Shown here: one piece after another, positions 8,815-16,800 of the stretch
How the letters are laid out: every line of letters starts with the position of its first letter
How positions within the stretch are numbered: position 1 is the stretch's first letter
Made by a program: the position numbers and the translations under genes
Source: Pythium myriotylum
Taxonomy: Eukaryota > Oomycota > Peronosporomycetes > Pythiales > Pythiaceae
Assembly: GCA_023091665.1 (NCBI GenBank)
Contig: JALJCQ010000013.1
Span: forward strand, 682,001 to 746,000
DNA: 64,000 nt
Direction: 5' to 3'
Notes under the pieces: model-generated
Told to the model about the DNA's origin: nothing
Seen by the model: the letters and a program-made list of their open reading frames with translations, nothing else
Database searches by the model: none

Positions 8815-9837
8815 CTAGGCGCGAAGAGCGCGTCTCGCTGGGGCCGGCGTGCTCGGGCACGGGGTCGGCGCCGTCGGAGACCCACTGCTCGTCGATGTGC
8901 CTGGCGCCGGAGCAGCTGGAGTAGCCGGAGCAGGCCCATTGCTGGTCGTCGTCTCCGGAGTCGTGGACGTGGTAGTGGAGCTGGTGCCTGGCGTCGTGGA
9001 CGTCGTGGTCGAGCTCGTGCCGGGCGTCGTGGACGTCGTTGTGGAGCTGGTACCAGGGGTGGTGGATGTGGTGGTGGTGCTCGAGCCTGGCGTGACGGAG
9101 GTGACAGTGCCCGGACTAGGCGAGTCGCCGGTGTTGGTGACCGTGGTGGTGGATGGCGAGACCTTGTTGTCGACGTTGATGGAGGACGGCGACATGTTAT
9201 TGTTGACATTGACTGAGGGTGGTGATACGTTGTTGCTGACACTGACCGATGGCGGCGACATGTTGTTGTTGACGTTCACGTTCGGAGGCGAGACGTTGTT
9301 GCTCACACTGACCGACGGCGGCGACATGTTGTTGTTGACGTTCACGTTCGGAGGCGAGACGTTGTTGCTCACACTGACCGACGGCGGAGACACGTTGTTG
9401 TTGACGTTGACGTTTGGTGGTGACACGTTATTGTTCACGTTCACATTCGGAGGAGACATAGCGTTGTTGACGTTCACGTTCGGAGGCGACATGGCGTTGT
9501 TGACGTTGACCGATGGAGGGTTGAGTTGGTTGTTGACGTTCACGTTTGGAGGCGACATGGCGTTGTTGACGTTGACCGATGGAGGGTTGAGCTGGTTGTT
9601 CACACTCACGCCTGGCGGGCTCACGTTAGTGCCGACGTTGATCGATGGCGGCAAACCGTTCGTGTTGACGTTGGTCGGTGGCAAGTTAACGGGAGGGTTG
9701 GCACTCGGCTTGAGTCCTCCCAGCAGACCTCCCTTGGGCGACTTGCCACCACGAGGAGCCCAGGCCACCGCAGTATGTGGCTGTGTGGAGAAGACAGCGA
9801 TCGCTGCAAGGAGGACGACGAGCGAAGTCTTGACCAT
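8815..9837 (-). CDS. secreted 11-residue-repeat protein (gene Y, arm 1)
   Basis: Predicted secreted protein of 340 residues. The start MVKTSLVVLLAAIAVFSTQ begins a signal peptide ending near AVAW and lies about 50 nt downstream of an initiator; a longer open frame upstream of it is not supported. A short Gly/Lys/Pro segment (APRGGKSPKGGLLGGLKP) is followed by about fifteen 11-residue units (NNAMSPPNVNV, NNNVSPPSVSV, NNQLNPPSVNV), then a mucin-like Thr/Ser-rich block made of TTTSTTPGTSS units, an Ala/Pro-rich stretch and the ending ARRALRA. The Thr-rich block is a likely O-glycosylation region. Near-identical to 26778-27734 but longer by exactly 22 residues (two units). It is divergent from gene X at 11004. 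Confidence 0.88.
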   Translation of the reverse strand: MVKTSLVVLLAAIAVFSTQPHTAVAWAPRGGKSPKGGLLGGLKPSANPPVNLPPTNVNTNGLPPSINVGTNVSPPGVSVNNQLNPPSVNVNNAMSPPNVNVNNQLNPPSVNVNNAMSPPNVNVNNAMSPPNVNVNNNVSPPNVNVNNNVSPPSVSVSNNVSPPNVNVNNNMSPPSVSVSNNVSPPNVNVNNNMSPPSVSVSNNVSPPSVNVNNNMSPSSINVDNKVSPSTTTVTNTGDSPSPGTVTSVTPGSSTTTTSTTPGTSSTTTSTTPGTSSTTTSTTPGTSSTTTSTTPETTTSNGPAPATPAAPAPGTSTSSGSPTAPTPCPSTPAPARRALRA

Positions 9838-9888
9838 TGTTTTGTGGGCGTGGTCTTTGGACGCGTTTCTTGGAGGTGTGAGGAGGAA

Positions 9889-9907
9889 GACAAGTTTCGG
9901 AATGATG
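9889..9907 (-). promoter_or_regulatory. initiator for gene Y (arm 1)
   Basis: Minus strand CATCATTCCGAAACTTGTC, matching the TCATTYC plus A-rich flank of oomycete core promoters, about 50 nt before the ATG at 9837. Confidence 0.65.
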
Positions 9908-10946
9908 AAACGGAGCCAGGGCGCGCGTTTGCGATGGGATGTATCCCCTGGCAGGATGATGTTCGTCGATGTGTTTCGAAGCGTAGAGCCCATGCACAGC
10001 AAAACAACAAAAGCGAAACACAGCATCAAGTGGAGCTCGTGGAATCATGTGTCGCTGCCCGATTTACTACGTCTAGGTCAACTCGTGGATCGACAATAAG
10101 CTCTCGCATGGCCTTTTCGTCGAAAGGAGAGGAGTGACTTCAATGTGAACACCAATGATACTGATGACGATGCACATTGGCCGGAATACATCCCCAGTGG
10201 AACTTTGTGAGGCCTGTTGATCTCTCTCAACGCCCGTTTTTTTTTTAACAGCCGAAGTGTACTGGGCCGTCGTAACTATACAGCACTGATGGTCAAGATC
10301 GACACGAGCAGAATCGATCCTGTTCTATTTCTTACCGATGGGCGTCATCGCAGCCAACTTAGTTAAACGAGTCTATTTTTGTCAGAACAGAGCTAGTGGA
10401 AAAAGAGCAGCTGGTGTGTTTTTGCCCACGTTTGCAAACAGCAGTGTGTATTTTCTATGTGCAGTCGATCCATATCCTCTGCATCCATCCATACATAGAC
10501 GGTACCGACTGGTACAGTTGGGTGTGGCGACTCAGCACCGTCCACCACAAGGATACAAGGGTGTAGGACAACGACAGGTCATATCAGTTTTGGAAGAGGA
10601 AGGCAGCGGCACCTCCACAAATTTCTCGCCAGTCTGGCACAATCGCGCAGAATGTGCTTCTCACCCGAGCTGAACGTGATCTATCTATCTTTTCTCTGCT
10701 GTTGGCGAACGCAGCCATCTCCGGTAGAAGACAAGGTCGCGTACTCGCGTATGAGGTTGTGCTCTTGAACCACAAGTTCGGGGGGGCATGTTGGAAGCCG
10801 AGCGCCGACACATGACGACACGCGCACGTACCAGTGTTTTGCCTCTGCATTTGAGCGATTTCGCTCCTCGCTTTGGAAGAAGGCGAAGTAAATACCTCGT
10901 CGAGTGGGAAGATTCATGCTGTTGTGTTTGACATCCTCACTTGGTT

Positions 10947-10965
10947 GTCTCATTCCCAAACTTCC
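10947..10965 (+). promoter_or_regulatory. initiator for gene X (arm 1)
   Basis: GTCTCATTCCCAAACTTCC, matching the oomycete initiator pattern; it ends 38 nt before the ATG at 11004. Confidence 0.7.
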
Positions 10966-11003
10966 CCTCCTCCACGCACAAGCCCAAGTCCCAAGCAACA
11001 AGA

Positions 11004-11912
11004 ATGGTCAAGTCCTCGCTCATCCTCGCGGTCGCAGCAATCGCTGTCCTCTCGACGCAGCCTCAGATGGCCGAGGCTTGGGCTCCTCGCGGTGGCGGAG
11101 GCAAGTCGTCTCCGTTCAGTAGCCTGTTCGGAGGTGCCCCACCGAGCCCTGCGGTGAGGCTGCCACCGGCCAACTCGAACGTGCCGCCAATCAATGTCGG
11201 CAACAACATCTCGCCACCGTCCATCAACGTCGGCAACAACGTGTCGCCGCCCTCCGTCAACGTGGGGAACAACGTGTCGCCGCCCTCCGTCAACGTGGGG
11301 AACAACGTATCGCCGCCCTCGGTCAACGTGGGGAACAACGTGTCGCCGCCGTCGTTCAACTTTAACAGCAACTTGAGCCCGCCGTCCGTCAACGTGAACA
11401 ACGCGGTTTCGCCGCCAAACGTGAATGTCAACAACGCGGTTTCACCGCCGAATGTGAACGTCAACAACCAGATGAACCCTCCATCCGTGAACGTCAACAA
11501 CCAACTCAACCCTCCATCGGTCAACGTCAACAACGCCATGTCGCCTCCAAATGTGAACGTCAACAACAACATGTCACCGCCAAACGTGAACGTGAACAAC
11601 AACGTGTCACCACCAAACGTCAACGTAAACAACAACGTGTCTCCACCGTCAGTCAGTGTGAGCAACAACATCTCGCCTCCGAACGTGAACGTCAACAATG
11701 ATGTGTCGCCTCCAAATGTGAACGTCAACAACGCTGTGTCGCCTCCGAATGTGAATGTCAACAACGCTATGTCACCACCGTCAGTGAGCGTGAACAACCA
11801 AATGAACCCGGGGTCCACGACCGTCACGAACACGTCCCCGGGCGGTCCAGCTCCAGCTCCAGCACCTGGCTCAGCTCCGGCCCCGAAGCCCTACCGCGCC
11901 TTGAGGGCTTAG
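11004..11912 (+). CDS. secreted 11-residue-repeat protein (gene X, arm 1)
   Basis: Predicted secreted protein of 302 residues, the intact representative of X in the duplicated unit. The signal peptide MVKSSLILAVAAIAVLSTQ ends near AEA. The mature start AWAPRGGGG, a Ser/Phe/Gly linker (SSPFSSLFGGAPP) and a Pro/Asn stretch lead into units of two subtypes: first NVGNNVSPPSV (about six), then a PSFNFNSNLSPP variant, then NNAVSPPNVNV units. In variants the residues change (V to F or T) but the alternation of a nonpolar or beta-branched residue with a polar one is kept. It ends APAPKPYRALRA. Paralogue of 157-1227; broken copy at 24671-25611. Confidence 0.9.
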   Translation: MVKSSLILAVAAIAVLSTQPQMAEAWAPRGGGGKSSPFSSLFGGAPPSPAVRLPPANSNVPPINVGNNISPPSINVGNNVSPPSVNVGNNVSPPSVNVGNNVSPPSVNVGNNVSPPSFNFNSNLSPPSVNVNNAVSPPNVNVNNAVSPPNVNVNNQMNPPSVNVNNQLNPPSVNVNNAMSPPNVNVNNNMSPPNVNVNNNVSPPNVNVNNNVSPPSVSVSNNISPPNVNVNNDVSPPNVNVNNAVSPPNVNVNNAMSPPSVSVNNQMNPGSTTVTNTSPGGPAPAPAPGSAPAPKPYRALRA

Positions 11913-12300
11913 GTGCGAATAAGTACCAACCTGGTCTGAGTCTCTTCGGGGTCTGCATGAGGCTGATCTCGGATGTATTCGTCGTGATGTGGAGCGACGG
12001 TAGTGTTTGCGTCGTTGCGTCGTTCTATGTGTGTATATCAGTTGTCGATGTCGTTTGCGTAGTGACTGGTCTCGTGTGACTTGTTGATGAAGACAATAGA
12101 CTGGATCTTCATCACGATGAACCCTGAAGGGATTGGTCGGATGTGATAGTGCAATGGAGTCTTTCGAATTCAACCGTTCGTGAATCCTAGTAACTTAGGT
12201 GGATTGGATTCACTGACCTGCTAATTCTCAACGTGCTTGGCCCAAGTGGACTTCCACGGGCGCAGATCAGCGGCAATTAGTTCTCGTAGGGTGCATTGGC
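11913..12300. other. 3' flank of X (arm 1) and start of the spacer
   Basis: To 12137 the sequence belongs to the duplicated arm. From 12138 on it is unique spacer. A small inverted repeat GAATCC...GGATTC is at 12182-12210. No gene seen. Confidence 0.5.
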
Positions 12301-12506
12301 CTTCGAGAGACGTGGGGTGAGTGGCGTGCGTGCTGGTTCGCGTGGGTGACCAGAGCTATCGCCATCGAGTTGATGCGCACAATTGGTGGATCCAACTATG
12401 GATGCCGAGACTGTCGGCGAGAGTGCGCGCCTGGTCATATAGACGTCGCAGTGGAGAGTTACGCGGCGGGTGGCGTGTTCGCAGCTGACGGAGCAAGACA
12501 ATGCAA
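12300..12506 (-). pseudogene. old LINE fragment (copy C), RNase H part
   Basis: On the minus strand about 12476-12355 reads HPPRNSPLRRLYDQARTLAD, then LGIHSWIHQL, which aligns with YRPPRNTALRKLYAPARRLAD and the following residues of the intact ORF2. It is short, with no other domain. The 3' end of LINE copy B abuts it at about 12507, so B probably inserted into C. Confidence 0.7.
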
Positions 12507-12554
12507 TGAAGGTGAGGTCTATTGGATCGCACTATTCTGAATCCTATAGCCGGG
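12507..12554 (-). mobile_element. 3' end of LINE copy B, left of the hAT insertion
   Basis: AAGGTGAGGTCTATTGGATC and CCTATAGCCGGG are the 3' UTR of the LINE family in minus orientation (compare 13757-13801). The element is interrupted by the hAT insertion at 12555 and resumes at 13598. Its part upstream of the insertion of LINE A is at 23636-24170. Confidence 0.8.
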
Positions 12555-13606
12555 CAGGGGTGGGTGCAAAAAATATTGCTATTGTCAGATCCAAAATATT
12601 GTTGGGGACAATTATTGATTGTTGGCCGAACACAATAGTTGACTGTATATTGTCATATTGTGTCAATATATTCCTCTTCAATATATTGCTGTACAGCCTT
12701 GCCGCCACGACGGAAATGGTGCTGTCAATGCCTGTCGTCTTCTCTCTATGCAAGCTCTGCACGAGCGAATCACAGCCTCTACATCTAAAATCCGGTCAAT
12801 CAGCGATAAGTGCGCTTTGGCTCGTTCTGGGTTGGAGATGGGCTTGGGAGAATTTGCTTTGGACGATCTCGCTCATATTGCGAAGTCCGCACATCAACAA
12901 CAACAACCAGCACCACAGCCCACCAACCAGCCAATAAGCAAATTATAATGAAGAGCGCCCAGGTTGTCGAAGTGATGTTCAAGAACACGACACCTACCAG
13001 CCGCGACTGCGTTGTTTGCAACAAAACAGTCCTACAAGACAAGAAGGCGGGCTACCGTAACCTGATGTCGCACTTGGCTTTGAAACATGACGGATATTTA
13101 CAAGTCGCAGATCTCAGGCCGAAGTCGCTGCTGTACGTTCGATTTCGCCGAGGCAACCAAAATGTGTCGACTGCTTCAGCCTCACCCTCAGCCTCGCCAC
13201 CGTTGACCGGTCGCAAGGGTGCCACACAAGAAATTGAAGCCACGCAGCGCTATGAAGATGTGAGTTGGGTCCCTCCTACGTCGGTCGTAGTTGAGCGTTT
13301 CTTCTCGGGCGTCAAGTGATGATGGGGTATATGCGTAAGAGTATGGACACCACCACACTTGAGGTGATCATGTACTTGAAGTTGGATGGGGATCTCGTCA
13401 GCATGAGCAACGTGTCTCAAGCAATCAAACTATCAAGAGAGGCTGAAAAGGCCCGAAACCAAGCCGAAAAGAGCCCATAAGTGCTTCTCAAGTTCACACG
13501 AAACTTCACTCAACAATATATTGTATATTGTACAATAATTGATTGTCTACGGATTTTGGTCTACAATCAATATACAATGTTTATTGTCACAGCTCTGATA
13601 GCCGGG
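12546..13606. mobile_element. non-autonomous hAT element with target duplication
   Basis: Element 12555-13597 (1043 bp) flanked by ATAGCCGGG on both sides (12546-12554 and 13598-13606; an 8-bp hAT-type duplication plus one ambiguous base). Ends are imperfect inverted repeats: left CAGGGGTGGGTGC..., right, on the minus strand, CAGAGCTGTGACA..., followed on both sides by AT-rich ATATTG-type subterminal repeats. The target is the 3' UTR of a LINE whose sequence resumes directly at the right edge. Inside is a gene that keeps only the two ends of a hAT transposase. Confidence 0.85.
12948..13480 (+). pseudogene. internally deleted hAT transposase (BED finger + hATC)
   Basis: ATG at 12948 (MKSAQVVEVMF). 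Residues about 20-50 form a BED-type zinc finger: CVVC, then HLALKH (C-x2-C ... H-x4-H). After a Ser/Pro linker comes PPTSVVVERFFSG, the start of the C-terminal hAT dimerisation domain, and a stop at 13317-13319. The rest of hATC (YMRKSMDTTTLEVIMYLKLD) continues in another frame from 13319 to the stop at 13478-13480. The RNase-H-like catalytic core with its DDE residues is missing altogether. A transposase made from it could bind DNA but not cut; the frameshift suggests it is decaying. Confidence 0.85.
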
Positions 13607-13741
13607 CCCGACGACCCTGTTTCATATCGCTGAGAGTCGCGGAGTAGATATCTCGACTGCCATTCTTGGAAGTCGGTTGCGAGCAGCCGGCGCAGTTGCT
13701 CGTGATGAGGCCACCGGTGGGTGTAGAGCCCTTGAATGCTT
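13598..13741 (-). pseudogene. LINE copy B, C-terminus of ORF2, between the hAT element and LINE A
   Basis: Minus strand reads IQGLYTHRWPHHEQLRRLLA, then DFQEWQSRYLLRDSQR, aligned with the last residues of the intact ORF2 (SVQGPHTHPRSHHGRLEAFL...). The upstream part of the same copy, ending AMDLKRSIQGL, lies at 23636-24170, on the other side of LINE A. Confidence 0.85.
13724..13741 (+). repeat. target site duplication of LINE A, left
   Basis: TAGAGCCCTTGAATGCTT, identical over 18 bp to 23636-23653. These bases code for IQGL in the RNase H end of the host LINE. Confidence 0.9.
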
Positions 13742-13818
13742 TGACTTTGACTTTGAAGGTGAGGTCTATTGGATCGCAATTTAATGAACCCTATAGCCGG
13801 GTGGTACTACCCTGTTTT

Positions 13819-16800
13819 CTACCGCAGCTGTTGGCGGAGTATGTGGCGAGCTTGCCATTCGGTGAAGTCGGAGGCCAGGAACGCTTCGAGCCTGCCGTGG
13901 TGGCTTCTGGGGTGGGTGTGCGGGCCTTGCACACTGGTGTGGGAGTCCATAGCTGCGTTGGCTGCTGAGTCGGCCATTTTGTTGAATGCCCGCAGGTGAT
14001 GGTGCCACTCCGTTATCCGGAGAGCATCTGCTAGCCGACGTGCCGGGGCGTAAAGTTTGCGAAGAGCTGTGTTCCGTGGTGGGCGGTAACGTTGGAGTTG
14101 GCTAAGGATCAGTGCACTGTCCCCAACAACTTCCACTTGCCAGTGGTTGGCTGCTGCTGCTCGGAGACCCGCAAGTAGGCCGAGGTATTCTGCTTGATTG
14201 TTTGTCATGTCGGGGCGCGCGTAGGACATGCTTGCACTCCACACTATCTCCGCTGCCGTGGCATCTTCGTCAGCCGCGATGATAACGGCGCCGGACCCTC
14301 CTGGTCCCGGATTCCCTCGAGAACCACCATCGAAGAAGAGAACATGTCGTCGGCCGCCTACTGGGCTCAACGATGGACCCATTCCTTGTCTGCCAAGTGC
14401 CTGAATGAGATGGAACCTGGGGTCCCGAACACGCGGGACCTGTGGCAATCTGTCGCACAGGCCACGCAGGGAGGCGCGCAATACCGCTAGATGGTAGACT
14501 CCGGCTTGATCGGGGGACCATGCGATTTCTTCGTCCACAATGTTGTGTCGCCATCTCCAAATACACCCCAGAGTGGTGAGCACATGCTGCTGCCACGCCG
14601 CTGCTGCTGTATCGTGAACCAGCGTCATGGCGTCGACGTCATCCGGGGATATCTGGGACAAGGCTGCCCTGTACCAGAGCTGGGCTGGGAAATGGTGCAG
14701 CTGGAGGCCGAAGACGCACTGACGAAGGTCTCCTACTGCCTTGGTGGTCGTGCCGTCAAGATCCCATATCTTGAAGAGCTGGTTCCAAAGCACTTGTGCG
14801 TTCGGACATGCCCAGAATATGTGTGCAATTGTTCCGCCGGCTCCGCCTTCGCCACAGTGCGGGCATCCTCTGCGCTGATTCAATCTGTCCCACCCAGAGA
14901 TTCTACCCCCTTTTATCTTCCGCATGAGAAGACGCTGATGGGACGAGGCCCCTGGGATTCTGTCGAGTTCCCTCCATGATAACTTCTGCAGGGCTGCGTG
15001 AATGACCGGGTCTGTGCTTTGCGTGAGTGTCTCGCGTGCCTGAGCTTCTTGAGCTGCACGCGCTGTCGTCTGATTTTCCAGGAGTTTACGGGCCGCTCTT
15101 GGGCTGGTGGCAAGCGGTTTCCTCCAGACCATGCGCTCTATACCTATCCACGGGTGGCTTAACACCACCGCGCCAGGTGAGTCAATGGTTTTCCTGATGC
15201 GTGCGGCTGCATCCTTGGGGGAGGAGACCTCCCCGAGTGTGAACTGCGAGTTTGGTGAGGGTTCCCATAGCAGGTCAATGCGCCCGGCACGTCTTCGGAG
15301 GCGCCAAACGTCTGTTGTTGCCGGAACGACTCGGAGCATGTCGTCGTCATCATGCAGCCCGAGAACAGCCGGATAGTTGGCGACGATGACATCACATAGT
15401 AACCGGAACTGGTCAGATTCCACTCTGGAGAGCGGGAAATTGCACCTTTTACTGCCGAAAGAGATCGTGCCGTTCTTATCAGGCCTGATATTGAGTGCGT
15501 CCCCGATGGTGTCCCGTGTTCTCGCGACTGCCTTGAAGGTTATCGAGGTTGCGCAGCTTCCGTCCTGGAGCAAAAGGATTTCGTCATCAGCCACTCTCGC
15601 TGCAAGCAACGCGTGAATATCGAAGTGGCCGTGTGTGTCATCTTGGAGAGAGCGGAGCTGCCGAAGTTCGAGCAGATGCTCGGAGTAGTCACATACGTAC
15701 CAGTCATCCTCCCAACGCCGGACTTTACAGGCTGTGCTCCACAAGGCCGGGATTAATCTGGTCGTGGCGTCAGTTTCTTCCTCTGTGCGCGGTTGTGAGC
15801 CCAGGGCATCGATCTGCCGTAGGCCAGTCTTTGCCAGTGAGGATTCATGTCGCGGCTGGGGCTGTGGTGTCCGAGATGGCCTCGGAACCCATCTCCAATT
15901 GCTGTTCCCTTGAAGGAGAATCTGACCTATTTCTGTTCGAATGTCGCCCGTGCTCTGTCCCCACCTTTTCGACGTCGTGAAGCTGAGCTTCTTGAACTCC
16001 ACTGCGAGGTCGGGTACCGCCAGCCCTCCTCGTGCCATGGGTTGGGCTGCCGATGCGCGACTCATCCATGCCTTGCGTCCTGTCATGACTTCGACGAAGC
16101 TACCGTGCCAGACGTAGTGATGTACGAGTTTCTGGAGCTGGGCTATCCGGGACGCCGTCGGCCATTCATGCCTGCCAACGAAGAGGATCTTCGGGACGAT
16201 GATCGCTCGGGCAATCTGAACTCGCTGGAGCAGATCGGTGGTCTTGAGTTGGGCAAAGTGCAGCCTCGCTCTTAGTTGGAGCGCAATTTCCCACACCTTG
16301 GACGCTGCTGGATATATCATGAGCTGAGCTCCCAGCAACCTGGCTGTCTCTCCTTTCCTGATCCTTGGGAATCCGATGTCTGTCACGTCCGTCGGCCATC
16401 CCTCCGGCCCTAGCGGTGCTGCAATGCATTTGCTAACATTGATGTGGAGTCCGGAGACTGCCGCAAACCTATCGAGTGCCTCCTTGAGCGCCCGTGTGTG
16501 TTTGTGGTGACGAAGATACACCGTCGTATCGTCCGCGAAGCCTACTGCCGTGACGGTTTGCCCTGACGGCAGACGAATTCCTTGGATACTTTTTTCACGA
16601 GCGAGGAGATCGTAGAGCGTGTCGACTGCCAGAATAAAAAGAACAGGCGCGAGGGGACATCCTTGCCGGATCCCGTTGAGAATGTCATGGTCTTCCGAGG
16701 CACTGTCTTCGGCGAGATAGGTAGCTGTTGTTGCCATGTGGAGCTGGTCAACTGCCGTGATGACCTTCGTTGGAAACCCCAGTCGTCTGAGGGCGAGAAT

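Larger units (their letters stand above)
9838..11003. promoter_or_regulatory. shared divergent intergenic region of Y and X (arm 1)
   Basis: 1.17 kb between the two divergent starts; the same region is 25612-26777 in arm 2. Initiators are visible at both ends: 9889-9907 (minus strand, CATCATTCCGAAACTTGTC) for Y and 10947-10965 (plus strand, GTCTCATTCCCAAACTTCC) for X. A T10 run is at 10237-10246. Open frames inside it have no recognisable motifs. Confidence 0.65.
8400..12137 (+). repeat. arm 1 of a 3.7-kb inverted duplication
   Basis: Reverse complement of 24446-28149. The end points were set by the last matching bases on each side (8400 with 28149; 12137 with 24446). Length 3738 against 3704; the 34-nt difference equals two 33-bp units fewer in gene Y of arm 2, and one net unit more but one base less in gene X of arm 2. 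Homopolymer runs (A10 at 8620-8630, T10 at 10237-10246) have the same length in both arms. It carries the divergent gene pair Y (8815-9837) and X (11004-11912). Confidence 0.9.

Noticed and set aside
8849..10099. Long open frames antisense to every repeat gene (up to 416 codons, TLTDGGDTLL-type)
   Set aside because: They are a by-product of the 33-bp units, whose reverse complement has no stop in that frame. No signal peptide, start context or initiator is present, and the sense strand has all of these.
10941..11912. 33-bp tandem units considered as a CRISPR array
   Set aside because: Units are contiguous without unique spacers, code in frame for a secreted protein and vary like a minisatellite.
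13313..13325. TGATG stop-start overlap as termination-reinitiation in the hAT gene
   Set aside because: The downstream frame is simply the rest of the hATC domain, so a frameshift in a decaying gene is the simpler reading.
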